A stretch of DNA of 64,000 nt from positions 1 to 64,000 of the forward strand of contig NZ_AP023259.1 of the NCBI RefSeq assembly GCF_016756595.1, given 5' to 3'. The notes beneath the pieces were generated by a model. The model did not search any database. It saw only the letters and a list, made by a program, of their open reading frames with translations, and was not told the DNA's origin. Made by a program: the position numbers and the translations under genes. Each line of letters starts with the position of its first letter. Position 1 is the stretch's first letter. Shown piece by piece: positions 46,460 to 55,937 of the stretch. Source of the DNA: Mesorhizobium sp. L-2-11. Its GTDB lineage: Bacteria; Pseudomonadota; Alphaproteobacteria; Rhizobiales; Rhizobiaceae.

Positions 46460-47635
46460 ATGACCAGGCAGTTCGTGTTCTCTTCCGAATCCGTCGGCGC
46501 GGGACACCCCGATAAGATGGCAGACAACATCTCCGATGCCATCCTCGATGCCATCCTCCGCACCGACCCGAAGGCGCGCGTCGCCTGTGAAACGTTGGTG
46601 AAGACAGGGATGGTCGTTCTGGCTGGCGAGATCACCAGCCACGCGGAGATCGATTACACTCAAGTTGCCCGCGATACGATCCTCGATATTGGGTACGACG
46701 ACGATGCCATCGGCTTTGATGGTCGACGTTGCGCCGTCATTCTGGCTCTCACCGAGCAGTCGCCCGACATAAGCCAGGGCGTTGATGAAGGACGAGGGCA
46801 GGATCTCGAGCAGGGGGCGGGGGATCAGGGCCTCATGTTTGGATTCGCATGCAACGAGACGGATACATTGATGCCCTTGCCGATCCAACTCGCTCATCAT
46901 TTGACGAAAAGACAGGCTGAGGTCCGGAAAAGGGGACAGCTTGGCTGGCTGCGTCCGGACGTAAAATCTCAAGTGTCCGTACGCTACGAGGGTCTCCGCC
47001 CGGTGGCGCTGGATACCATAGTCCTGTCAACGCAGCATGACGAGGCGGTCTCACAAGCCACGGTCCGCGAAGGCGTCATCGAGGAGATCATCAAGCCGCT
47101 CTTGCCGCCCGACCTGGATACGACGGGGATCAGATTTCTGGTCAACCCAACAGGGCGGTTCGTGGTCGGTGGGCCTGCCGGCGACTGCGGCCTCACCGGA
47201 CGCAAGATCATTGTCGATTCTTACGGTGGCACGGGGCGTCACGGCGGCGGCGCCTTTTCGGGCAAGGACCCATCCAAGGTTGACCGCTCGGCGGCGTATG
47301 CCGCCCGGTATGTCGCGAAGAATATCGTTGCCAGCGGACTTGCGGAGGTCTGTGAGGTTCAGCTTGCCTACGCGATCGGCGTGGCCAGTCCGGTTTCTGT
47401 CATGGTCAACACCTTCGGAACCGCAAGGATCGAGGAAAAAAGGATCGAGGGCCTTGTTCTTGAACTTTTCGATCTCCGGCCGAAAGGCATCATCAAGATG
47501 CTTGATCTCTTACGCCCGATATACCGCAAGACGGCGACATACGGACACTTCGGCCGTGAAGAGCCTGAGTTCACCTGGGAGAAGACGGACAGAGCCGACG
47601 ACTTGCTGCGTGAGGCAGGACCGGCAGCTGCGTGA
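46460..47635 (+). CDS. metK: S-adenosylmethionine synthetase
   Basis: 391 residues, normal length. Makes SAM from methionine and ATP. ATG 46460 follows AAGCGAGGG. Signatures: [20 protein letters not shown] (ATP and metal), [16 protein letters not shown] (first MetK signature), and [19 protein letters not shown] (second signature, phosphate loop). It starts 55 bases after the glyA remnant and is probably in one transcript with it. This is likely a second copy beside a chromosomal metK; methylation demand such as Nod-factor methylation could explain it, but no nod gene is in view. Confidence 0.96.
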   Translation: MTRQFVFSSESVGAGHPDKMADNISDAILDAILRTDPKARVACETLVKTGMVVLAGEITSHAEIDYTQVARDTILDIGYDDDAIGFDGRRCAVILALTEQSPDISQGVDEGRGQDLEQGAGDQGLMFGFACNETDTLMPLPIQLAHHLTKRQAEVRKRGQLGWLRPDVKSQVSVRYEGLRPVALDTIVLSTQHDEAVSQATVREGVIEEIIKPLLPPDLDTTGIRFLVNPTGRFVVGGPAGDCGLTGRKIIVDSYGGTGRHGGGAFSGKDPSKVDRSAAYAARYVAKNIVASGLAEVCEVQLAYAIGVASPVSVMVNTFGTARIEEKRIEGLVLELFDLRPKGIIKMLDLLRPIYRKTATYGHFGREEPEFTWEKTDRADDLLREAGPAAA

Positions 47636-47731
47636 TCGCCGCTGGATCAAGCGCATGCGGCAACCCATTTCAACCCGCTAGGCCCGCGCCCGGCCGGCAT
47701 AGCAGCCGGTGGGTAGTAGGCGGAGATATTG

Positions 47732-48724
47732 ATGCCGGATTATGACGTGCTTTGCATCGGCAATGCCATTGTCGACATCATCGCCCAGTGCGACGAGGAA
47801 TTCCTAGAGACCAACGGCATCATCAAGGGCGCGATGAACCTGATCGACACCAGGCGCGCCGAACTGCTCTATAGCCGCATGGGCCCGGCGATCGAGGCCT
47901 CCGGCGGCAGCGCCGGCAACACGGCGGCCGGTGTCGCCAGCTTCGGCGGTCGCGCTGCCTTTTTCGGCAAGGTTTCGAACGATGCGCTCGGCGAGATCTA
48001 CGCCCACGACATCCATGCGCAGGGCGTCGCCTTCGACACCAGGCCGCTCAAGGGCGAGCCACCGACAGCGCGCTCGATGATCTTCGTCACCCCCGACGGC
48101 GAGCGTTCGATGAACACTTATCTCGGTGCCTGCGTCGAGCTCGGGCCGGAGGATGTCGAGGCCGACAAGGCCTCCGGCGCCAAGGTCACCTATTTCGAAG
48201 GCTATCTCTGGGACCCGCCGCGCGCCAAGGAGGCGATCCGGCAGACGGCGAAGCTAGCGCACGCAGCCGGCCGCGAGGTCTCGATGACACTCTCGGATTC
48301 GTTCTGCGTCGACCGCTACCGCGACGAGTTCCTCGACCTGATGCGCTCGGGCACGGTCGACATCGTCTTTGCCAACAGCCACGAGATCAAGTCGCTCTAC
48401 CAGACATCGTCGTTCGATGAGGCGCTGGCGCAGATCCGCAAGGATTGCCGGATTGCCGCCGTCACCCGCTCGGAAAAAGGCTCGGTCATCGTGCGCAGCG
48501 ACGAGACCGTGGTGATCAAGGCGACCGCGATCAAGGAACTGGTCGACACGACGGGTGCCGGCGATCTCTATGCCGCCGGCTTCCTGCATGGCTACACGCA
48601 AGGCCGCGACCTCAAGACCTGCGGCGATCTTGGCTCACTGGCGGCTGGATTGGTGATCCAGCAGATCGGCCCAAGGCCGAGGCAGAATCTTCGCCGAGAG
48701 GCTGAGCAGGCGGGATTGCTGTAA
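47732..48724 (+). CDS. Adenosine kinase, PfkB family
   Basis: 330 residues from ATG 47732 (GGCGGAG upstream); a TTG three bases earlier is possible. Phosphorylates adenosine to AMP, removing the product of S-adenosylhomocysteine hydrolysis. Family marks: GNAIVDIIAQ at the N-terminus, GGSAGNTAAGVASFGGRAAF (sugar-kinase signature 1), and DTTGAGDLYAAGFLHGYTQG (signature 2 with the catalytic Asp). It follows metK by about 95 bases on the same strand, completing a SAM-use and adenosine-salvage pairing; ahcY is missing. Confidence 0.92.
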   Translation: MPDYDVLCIGNAIVDIIAQCDEEFLETNGIIKGAMNLIDTRRAELLYSRMGPAIEASGGSAGNTAAGVASFGGRAAFFGKVSNDALGEIYAHDIHAQGVAFDTRPLKGEPPTARSMIFVTPDGERSMNTYLGACVELGPEDVEADKASGAKVTYFEGYLWDPPRAKEAIRQTAKLAHAAGREVSMTLSDSFCVDRYRDEFLDLMRSGTVDIVFANSHEIKSLYQTSSFDEALAQIRKDCRIAAVTRSEKGSVIVRSDETVVIKATAIKELVDTTGAGDLYAAGFLHGYTQGRDLKTCGDLGSLAAGLVIQQIGPRPRQNLRREAEQAGLL

Positions 48725-49317
48725 CAAGCATATCCGGGATCAATGAAACGATTGTGAGTTGACTCAGGCTTAGTCACCACCATGGGATAATCCGCCGGAA
48801 GCCCATTTCGCATGATATTCATCCGGCAGTTCACCGACGGTACCGGATATTCGATACGACATCGGCGGGAATGCAGGCGAATCTCTCGCCTGAGGAAATA
48901 AGCGCGAGCGAGGCCAGTCGCCGCCGGATGTACAGGGGATGAGACGGCCGGCTTGAGCAGATTTGAGAGGCCAGTCGTTGTCCGGGTCAGCCGCCCCCGC
49001 GAAGGTGTGCTTCGATGCTAGGACGATTGCAGCGCCCCCCTGGGATGTCCACAATCGGCGATCGGTTAGTGCGATGACAATAGATGGCCTTGTCAACATC
49101 GCTAGCGAGTTCCGTCACTGCCAAAAATCACCTTTGCCATCTCGGGCATCCTGCCCTGCAGGCGCTCCCATGAGGTTTTGCGCAACGGACTTCAATGAAC
49201 ACCTGTCAGCTGCGCAACCTTAACGCCCAAGAATAAAGGTCCGACGTTTTTCAGTGCCGCCTCCCTCCCCGGCCAGGAGAATCTGAAATGTCATGCGCGT
49301 GAGTCCGATACCGTAGC
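48725..49317. other. 593-base stretch without a supported gene
   Basis: No frame here has both a credible start and protein-like composition. No terminator with a U-tract was found after the adenosine kinase gene. Confidence 0.3.
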
Positions 49318-49530
49318 CTAAGCCCACCCGACATGATCCTTTTTTGAAAGTTTCAGAAACAGATCGACCCAGAATCGATATTCCGGATCGTCAGGGTTGC
49401 CAAACGCTTCGAAGGCGCAATAAGCGACCGACGTCGTAAAATCCTTGCCATGCTTTTCGGTCGCTGCCTCTATCGCTTCATCGTCAGTCAATCCCTGCCA
49501 TCCCTCAACGATGCTGCCGCAATTTCCCAT
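49318..49530 (-). CDS. Hypothetical protein, 70 aa
   Basis: Starts MGNCGSIVEGWQGLTDDEAI, with FEAFGNPDDPEYRFWVDLFL later. Acidic and soluble, with a protein-like composition and a plausible start (GAGGGTATCGAT upstream). Not recognised. Confidence 0.5.
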   Translation of the reverse strand: MGNCGSIVEGWQGLTDDEAIEAATEKHGKDFTTSVAYCAFEAFGNPDDPEYRFWVDLFLKLSKKDHVGWA

Positions 49531-50116
49531 ATCGATACCCTCTGCTCGACAATGCGCCGATTTTTAGATTTCCTGGGCAAGTCTAACCAGTGCATGCATA
49601 CGATCCACGCCATATGGCATCCGTCAATTTCCTGAGCGCGGTCCAGTCGGCCCGTCGTACGAGGCGGGTGCATCCCTTTCCGGCTGCGGTTGTCCGTCGT
49701 TCTGCCATGATCCGTGACGGAGGGACGGGTTTGAAGGCGCCTCACCGTGGCTGCGGTTGCGGTGATCATGCCGCCAGGTTCGCCTTGTCGTCTGGCTGGC
49801 GGTTTCATGGAAAGGCGCACCACCTGCGTCCTCGATGTGGCTGGTCTGACCGAAGGCCGTCTTCGCTACGCTGCGCCTCGTTCTCAAGCCCGCAACAGCC
49901 GGCCGCGACTTTCTTCCCCTACTGGCTTCGCCATCATTCCGCGCGGAACAAGAAAGCCTCGCCCTGGCTGCCCTTCACTATCGTTCCGGCCCTAAGGACC
50001 ACCCCATTGCGCCCGCGCAACGGGGACCCCGGTGGGTGCGGGCCGATCGCCTCCGGTCTGTCGACCGCTATCGAGGTCGCGGTGGTCGCGGCCGAGAAAC
50101 TCACGGAGACGACATC
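49531..50116. other. Long leader upstream of DUF736 gene
   Basis: GC-rich and without a supported gene. The final bases CACGGAGACGACATC include the ribosome-binding site for the DUF736 gene. In rhizobial plasmids this gene is often preceded by a long untranslated region; no known RNA motif was identified. Confidence 0.3.
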
Positions 50117-50428
50117 ATGGCTACCATCGGCACCTTTACCTCAAACGGCAACGCCGGCTTTTCCGGCGCCATCAAGACCCTCAACCTCAACGTCAAGGCC
50201 AAGCTGATCCGCGTCGAGAACCCTTCCGACAAGGGCCCTCACTTCCGCGTCTACTCGGGTAGCGTCGAACTGGGAGCCGCCTGGCAGAAGGTCTCCAACG
50301 AGGGCCGCGACTACCTCTCGGTCAAGCTGGACGACCCGAGCTTCCCCGCGCCGATCTACGCCACCTTGATCGAGGTGGAAGGCGAGGAAGGCCTGCAGCT
50401 GATCTGGTCTCGCCCCAACCGGGACTGA
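50117..50428 (+). CDS. DUF736 family protein
   Basis: 103 residues: [80 protein letters not shown]. This is a full-length match to the DUF736 family, found on plasmids and ICEs of Alphaproteobacteria near conjugation and partition genes. Function unknown. A GC-rich hairpin follows at 50442-50463. Confidence 0.93.
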   Translation: MATIGTFTSNGNAGFSGAIKTLNLNVKAKLIRVENPSDKGPHFRVYSGSVELGAAWQKVSNEGRDYLSVKLDDPSFPAPIYATLIEVEGEEGLQLIWSRPNRD

Positions 50429-50441
50429 TCGCCTCGACGAG

Positions 50442-50463
50442 GGCTCCGCCGCACGGCGGGGCC
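50442..50463 (+). terminator. GC-rich hairpin after DUF736 gene
   Basis: GGCTCCGCCG pairs with CGGCGGGGCC around a CA loop, with one T-G pair. No U-run follows, so termination is uncertain. Confidence 0.4.
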
Positions 50464-50601
50464 TTCGGCCGTTCCAAGTGAACGCCGTCAGCGTGACGAA
50501 GCGATGGCTGCGGAGGAGGGGCTCGAGTCTCCTCTTTCGGTCGCGTCCCCTGTTGCGGCCGTGAGGGAGTCCTTGATCGCCTTGGCCAGCGTGAACGTTA
50601 C

Positions 50602-51897
50602 CTATTCGATTTCGGGCGGAGAGGTTCCAATTGCTGGCACATCCAGCCCCTCAATCTCCTGCATCACATTTCCGGCAATGCCCTGCAAGTCGCCATACAT
50701 TCCGACGGTCGACTCAATTACCCCTTGGATCTGCACCTCGCGCTTGGCCCACAGGCGTATTGTGGCCTTGCGTTCCTTGGCGAGGTCCTCCTGCATATCC
50801 GAGAACTTTTCCACGATCGCCTCGACTCGGTGGCGGAACCTAGGACCGGTCAGATAGCCATAGGCCTGCTCCATTTTGGTGGCCTGGCCGTTCTGGGCGA
50901 GGCGGGAATTGGCCAACTCGATCAGGGATTGCCGGAGCAAGATTGCGATCGGGATCGCACATTTGGGGTGGGCGACATAAACTCCGTCCACAAGATCGAA
51001 GGTTTCCACGCCGGGAGGCAACGCTTCCGAGACCATCAGCGCGATATCCGCTTTCGCGGCTCGTTGATCGCCTCTGAGCTTACCCAGCCAGCCCTGGCTC
51101 CAGTTCTTGGTGCGTTTCGATTCCCACAAAATGGCGCCGCAGGGCTGGCCGGCTGGTCCGACGACGCGGTGCAAGACATCTCCGCCGAATTCGCCCTTGG
51201 CGACCGGTTCGATAATGTCCATCGGGAAGCGGCTGGCAATGAGGGACTCCAGCTCGAGCTCGAGGACCTCGCCCTGCAGTTGCTGAGAGCCTTGTTCAGC
51301 ACGGCGCTTCAGCTCCTCGATCTGACGCTGCATGCCGGCGATCTGTTCCTCTTTCTCCGCAACCTTCATTTTGAGGCCATCTTCAGCTTCGGACCTTGCC
51401 TTTATGCGAACGGCGTCCAGCCCTTCCTGAATCTTTCTTTCGATGGTCAGCGCCATCTCGCGCTTCTCATCATCGAGCGCACGTTGCTGTTTCAGGAATT
51501 CCGCCTGTTGCTGCTGAGCCTCGGCGAGTTTTTCGTCCCGCGCCTTGAGCGTCGCCTCTATCTCGGCAAGCTTCTTGTCCCGGTCTTCGAGATCGACCAA
51601 GAGCAGCAGCCTGGCCTTGCGAGCCTCCTCGGCCGCGATAGCCGCGCGCTCAAGCTTGATTTTTGCGGCCACCTGGCTGTCGATGTCGGCCTGGGCGGCA
51701 TCAATTGCGGCTTGCTTGCGTTGAAGCTCTTCCTCGCGCGCCGCGATCGATGCGTTGCTTTGCGCCAGACGCCGCTCATAATCCTCGCGGGTGGCGGCAA
51801 TCAGGGGAGCCGCGAGCGATTCGTTCAGCTTGATGTCGGCCTTGCAGCTCGGGCAGCTGATTGTCGGTTCATTGAGAACCCTTGGCTGAACTGTCAT
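50602..51897 (-). CDS. DUF2130 domain protein, coiled coil plus nuclease-like fold
   Basis: 431 residues. A CxxC zinc-knuckle at the N-terminus (TISCPSCKADIKLNES) is followed by a long Glu/Lys/Gln-rich coiled coil (about residues 40-215). The DUF2130 domain follows: GEVLELELESLIASRFPMDI, GGDVLHRVV, CGAILWESKRTKNWSQGWLG. The E...WESKR arrangement resembles the PD-(D/E)XK nuclease core, like RmuC relatives. Role unknown. It is transcribed opposite to the DUF736 gene, tail to tail. Confidence 0.88.
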   Translation of the reverse strand: MTVQPRVLNEPTISCPSCKADIKLNESLAAPLIAATREDYERRLAQSNASIAAREEELQRKQAAIDAAQADIDSQVAAKIKLERAAIAAEEARKARLLLLVDLEDRDKKLAEIEATLKARDEKLAEAQQQQAEFLKQQRALDDEKREMALTIERKIQEGLDAVRIKARSEAEDGLKMKVAEKEEQIAGMQRQIEELKRRAEQGSQQLQGEVLELELESLIASRFPMDIIEPVAKGEFGGDVLHRVVGPAGQPCGAILWESKRTKNWSQGWLGKLRGDQRAAKADIALMVSEALPPGVETFDLVDGVYVAHPKCAIPIAILLRQSLIELANSRLAQNGQATKMEQAYGYLTGPRFRHRVEAIVEKFSDMQEDLAKERKATIRLWAKREVQIQGVIESTVGMYGDLQGIAGNVMQEIEGLDVPAIGTSPPEIE

Positions 51898-52160
51898 TCG
51901 CGGTGACTCGCTTTGGGCTGATGTAGTCCAGACTATATATTACCGGCCGTTTTTGGAAAAGAACAAAGAGTGAACATAAGTGTTATCCCCAGCGTAAGGT
52001 AAGGACGGTAACATCGAAGCCGACATTCGCGAGGTCGGCGGTCGACAACGATCATGGTGATCGCCCGCATCCTACGCGCCGGGCCATGACGTGGTCTGGC
52101 GGGTCTTCCAAGCGCCGATTTGGCCGGTTAGGGTTTGCAGGAGCGCGAACAACCGGATGG

Positions 52161-52856
52161 ATGAACGCAATGATGCTGGAAAAATTGCGTGCCTGTTGGG
52201 GATTTAGCCCGACCGTCGATAGGAACGTCGCCCTGGTCGAAGGCTTTCTGAAAGGCAAGCGCTTCGCCGACCTGGCGCAGGAACATGGCGTGTCGATAAC
52301 GAGGGTGCGCCAAATCATCGAGAGGGCCGATCGGCACGTGGGCGGCGGCATCCTGACCGAGGCTGAACCATCCAAGGCCTCGCCTCGATCCGATTTCATG
52401 GTCGACTATCCGTATGTGTGGAAGCTGGCCGAGCTGCACCGGCTCGGTAGCGTCACGCCGCATCATTTCTTTACGGAGCTGGAGCGCGCGGGATCGCTGG
52501 AGCGGCTGGTTGACAAGATGAAGCGAATGCCGTGGCGCACACCAACAACAACACGTGAGCTGGCGCGCCTCGTGTGGCAAAAGGAGAGGGGCGAGAGCCC
52601 ATGGCCTGCAATGAAGCGATCAAGCATTGCGGTCGCGCAACCAAGCTGCCCTGTCGACCATCCGGACCGTGCCCTTCAGTGCCAGCTCACCTTGGAACCG
52701 GCCCTCCAGCAATTGGTTGAGCGCGCGGCGGAATCCGGCTGGACCGAGGACGAGATAGCCCACGCGCTCCTTGAGCTCGCCCGCGCGCGCCTCAAAGAGG
52801 CAGCTACCGAGCGGGGCAAGCTGCCCACCCTGAACAGCAACCGTGTGACGTCGTAA
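52161..52856 (+). CDS. Hypothetical protein with sigma-like HTH
   Basis: 231 residues from MNAMMLEKLRACWGFSP. Residues about 25-60 form a sigma-70-region-4-like HTH (FADLAQEHGVSITRVRQIIE). A middle part (YVWKLAELHRLGSVTPHHFF) and a C-terminal helical part (QQLVERAAESGWTEDEIAHA) follow. The last 80 residues resemble a separate small protein (from MKRSSIAVAQPS), so a fusion of two genes is possible. Family not recognised. Confidence 0.6.
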   Translation: MNAMMLEKLRACWGFSPTVDRNVALVEGFLKGKRFADLAQEHGVSITRVRQIIERADRHVGGGILTEAEPSKASPRSDFMVDYPYVWKLAELHRLGSVTPHHFFTELERAGSLERLVDKMKRMPWRTPTTTRELARLVWQKERGESPWPAMKRSSIAVAQPSCPVDHPDRALQCQLTLEPALQQLVERAAESGWTEDEIAHALLELARARLKEAATERGKLPTLNSNRVTS

Positions 52857-53061
52857 AGTTGCCGAAGAGCATGCCTCATACCGCCCGCCGGCAACGGAAC
52901 GGCTAAAGGGAGGGCAACGGTACTCATCTAGAAACCAGGGTGCGCTGCTTTGCCCCGGCCGGACGAATCCCATTTTTTTCAGGCATCCATAATCATTGCA
53001 TATATGGGCGCTACCAAGGGATCCGAATTGGCAACGAAAACAAATCGGGCGAGGCTTGATC

Positions 53062-53541
53062 ATGACGACCCCTAGCCGAGGGAAATCGCCCGCGCAGCTT
53101 TTCCGCCATCTGTCGGCAAAGTGGCCTGCGGCATTCAATCCGAAAGCGCCCAGGCCGCTTAAGATCGGCATCCATCATGACATTCGCGTGCTGGACGGCA
53201 AACTGTTAGAGGATGAATTGAGGAGAGCCCTGCGCGCCTATACCACGATGCCCAGATACTTGGCGAGGCTGGATGCCGGCGCTGTGCGGGTCGATCTTGA
53301 TGGCGAGCCGGCCGGCGTCGTCTCGGATGCGGACGCGGCGAGCGCCAAGGCTTTGCTGTGCGCCCGCAAGAACAAGCAAGGTTCCAAGAAAACGCCGGAG
53401 CCAAGGGCAGAGCCTGATGCCCCGCCCAAATCGAAACCGAAGCAAACGGCCGCGCTCAAGGCGAAGAATACGGCCGACCGCCCGACCGGAATAGTCGTTG
53501 AGACGAAGCGTCGCCGGTCTTTCCGAAAGCCGATGGCTTGA
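53062..53541 (+). CDS. ProQ/FinO-family RNA-binding protein
   Basis: 159 residues from ATG 53062. The ProQ/FinO domain covers residues about 10-100: KWPAAFNPKAPRPLKIGIHH, LRRALRAYTTMPRYLARLDA, AGAVRVDLDGEPAGVV. A Lys/Arg-rich tail (KKTPEPRAEPDAPPKSKPKQ) probably adds RNA affinity. Plasmid-borne members act as sRNA chaperones, the prototype being FinO in conjugation control. It fits a mobile backbone. Confidence 0.92.
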   Translation: MTTPSRGKSPAQLFRHLSAKWPAAFNPKAPRPLKIGIHHDIRVLDGKLLEDELRRALRAYTTMPRYLARLDAGAVRVDLDGEPAGVVSDADAASAKALLCARKNKQGSKKTPEPRAEPDAPPKSKPKQTAALKAKNTADRPTGIVVETKRRRSFRKPMA

Positions 53542-53802
53542 GCGCCGCTGAGCGATGAGTCTTGCACCGACCGGGACAGCCCCTGAGCATCGAAGCATGT
53601 GGCGTGCCTCGTGGCGATCCAAATTGCCGGATCACAAAGGAGCTACGCATTTGCCACCCGCTGCGTAGCCGATCGCCATGAACTCAAGGATGACCTCAGC
53701 AAAAACCAGGTTGGCTTCTAATCGCTTTCGAGCCGCGTTTGGGTACCACGGGCCCGAGCGCGCAGCGCGCCCGCAAAACGGCACCGTGAAAACCGCGGCC
53801 TT

Positions 53803-54384
53803 CTACCAATAACCACCTGCGATCGGATCGGCATTCCCAGGGGAATTTGACCCGAGAATGAAATCAAACACGGCTTGAGGCTGACCGGGCGGCGGCGTCT
53901 GCAAGGGTGCTGGGATCCTTGCCGCGGCTTCGGCGTGTTCGGCGAGCACCGCGGGTGACATGTCGAGCGCACGCTCGATAGTGCGATCCGGGGCGTTCAT
54001 CAGCCGACGAAGGAGCGCCGCGGCGCGTCCGGCATGACGGACCGCAGCGGCCTGCTTGCCCTCGCGGATCTTCACGCCGGCCGCCGACAACAGGATCAAT
54101 CCCTTGAACAGCGTCCGAAGCGGAGCGCCTCGATCTGCAACCTGCCAAAGACCTTCCCAAGCCTCATGGGCTTCCCAGTAATAGCCATGATTGAAGAGGT
54201 CGATGCCCCAGACGAACATGTCCGAGTCAAGCGACGCCTCTTCAGCAACCGGGATTGCTTCGCTATGGTAGCTGTGTCCTGCAGGATGGCGCACGGGGTG
54301 CGGCTGCCTGCCTGGAAGATACGCGTAGGAAGGAAAGCTCTTTTCTGGTAGCCAGCGCGGGCGCGACTTCGAACCAATCGTCAT
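53803..54384 (-). CDS. DUF309 domain protein
   Basis: About 193 residues from ATG 54384. The DUF309 core is FNHGYYWEAHEAWEGLWQVA followed by FKGLILLSAAGVKIREGKQA, with the HExW-like helix pair of the family. Function unknown. The stretch upstream (RWLPEKSFPSYAYLPGRQPH) is also typical of longer members. It is convergent with the ProQ/FinO gene. Confidence 0.85.
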   Translation of the reverse strand: MTIGSKSRPRWLPEKSFPSYAYLPGRQPHPVRHPAGHSYHSEAIPVAEEASLDSDMFVWGIDLFNHGYYWEAHEAWEGLWQVADRGAPLRTLFKGLILLSAAGVKIREGKQAAAVRHAGRAAALLRRLMNAPDRTIERALDMSPAVLAEHAEAAARIPAPLQTPPPGQPQAVFDFILGSNSPGNADPIAGGYW

Positions 54385-55343
54385 CAAGAGGTATTTTGTC
54401 ACTTGGCAATTACTGGGGATAGAGGCGATTTGGCCGCGACGAGCGGTCCCGCAGGCCGGTCGCCCGTCGTCCGATACCACGCAACCCACTTGCTCTCCAG
54501 GCAGATTCAAACGGTCGGGCTCGCAACCTGGTTTCTCTAACACGCGAGTCCGGCTCGTAAGCACCGGAAGAGTTCCTGTTTCCTTTTTGACCGGTTCCCT
54601 AAAAACTCTTCAGCCTGAACCCGTTTATTGTGGTCCAGCTGTCGTATTTTCCAACGCCGTTACAAGGTAGAGTTATGGCGTTTCGCTACCTGCGTATGTG
54701 GAGAAGGTAAGGCAAGGCAAAGCCGGACCCGCGACACGACGGCGCAGACCGTCAGGCTCGTCAAAAAAGTCACTCAAAGGGGATCGTCATCATTGATCCG
54801 GTGGGCGGGAGGACCTTCCGGCTGAAAGAGGGCGATGGAAATGGGGCAGCCAGAAGATAGCTGGGCACTTGCGGGAATCACCTGCCAAAAGTGGCGGACG
54901 GGGCGCGGACTCGAGCCGCCATCTCGAGTTCTTCGTCGTCGTAGGGGCCTCCCGGTCTGTCGTGCGCCGGGCGAACCGCGCAGCAGATGATCCTGCGGTG
55001 TGTCTCGCGCTGACATGCAGCCGAAGTTTGTGCTTCAACGGACTGCCTCGACATCAAAGTCGATCGTCGTGTCGGCCATCGGCCGTGATTGCTTGGGAGC
55101 GCTGCAACAGCTCAGGCGCCGCGCAGGCCAAACGTGCCGAATCTCCTACCAAGACTGACGATACGAAAGCTACGATCTCAGCAATCGGCCGCTTGTCGTC
55201 TTGTTTCATCGAACTCGTCGCGACCATTTCGTGCAGCACGCAATTTTCTCACAAGCTTTGCCAAATCAGAAGATAATTTCTTATCTCTATAGAATTTGTG
55301 GAATATCGTTTGATCCTGTTCGATTCGTGGGGAGATTGACAAG
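54385..55343. other. 959-base stretch between DUF309 and FMN-reductase genes
   Basis: No supported gene. It changes from GC-rich to AT-rich in the last 100 bases. These hold two short dyads ahead of the FMN reductase gene: AGATAATTTCTTATCT at 55271-55286 and TCTATAGA at 55286-55293. They may be promoter or operator parts for the sulfur genes. Confidence 0.4.
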
Positions 55344-55913
55344 ATGGCCCGGTTATCGGTCCTCGGAATATCGGGCGGCGTAAGCACGCCATCCCGCACC
55401 ACAGCGGTGGTGAACGCGCTGGTCAAGGCGGTTGCGTTGCGGGTTGCGGCCGACACCGGTCTAGTCGAAATCACCGAGGCGGCGCCTCCGCTTTTCGCCG
55501 GACTGTCCCGTGGCGCGCTCGGTGCGGCGGGCGAGGCTATCATCCAGCGTGTCGAAAAGGCCGACCTGCTCGTGGTCGGAACGCCTGTCTACAGGGCTTC
55601 CTACACGGGCGCTCTCAAACACCTGTTTGATCTCGTCGATTATCGTGCGCTGACGGGCAAGACCGTGCTGCTCGCAGCGACCGGTGGCAGCCCATACCAT
55701 GGCCTGGTGCTCGAACATCAGCTGCGCCCATTGTTCGGCTTTTTCGGTGCCGTCACCGTCCCGACCGGCGTCTATGGCGCGCCGGACGATTTCGTTGGCG
55801 CCGAGATCGTCGGCGCAGCGATCATCGAGCGTATTTCAAGGGCTGCCGCCGAAGCGGTTTCCTTGCTCAATTCCAGTCACGCAAACACCGCCGTCGCCGC
55901 GCGCGTCGGCTGA
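55344..55913 (+). CDS. msuE: NAD(P)H-dependent FMN reductase (MsuE/SsuE type)
   Basis: 189 residues; ATG 55344 follows GGGGAGA. Flavodoxin-like fold: LSVLGISGGVSTPSRTTAVV (FMN phosphate loop), ADLLVVGTPVYRASYTGALK, HLFDLVDYRALTGKTVLLAA. Supplies reduced FMN to the two-component monooxygenase encoded next. msuE and ssuE cannot be told apart by eye; the sfnG neighbour favours msuE. Confidence 0.88.
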   Translation: MARLSVLGISGGVSTPSRTTAVVNALVKAVALRVAADTGLVEITEAAPPLFAGLSRGALGAAGEAIIQRVEKADLLVVGTPVYRASYTGALKHLFDLVDYRALTGKTVLLAATGGSPYHGLVLEHQLRPLFGFFGAVTVPTGVYGAPDDFVGAEIVGAAIIERISRAAAEAVSLLNSSHANTAVAARVG

Positions 55914-55937
55914 GCCAATCAAAAGGGGACAACAACC

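Noticed and set aside
50725-51906. 393-codon plus-strand ORF opposite the DUF2130 gene
   Set aside because: Shadow frame of a clear coiled-coil plus DUF2130 protein.
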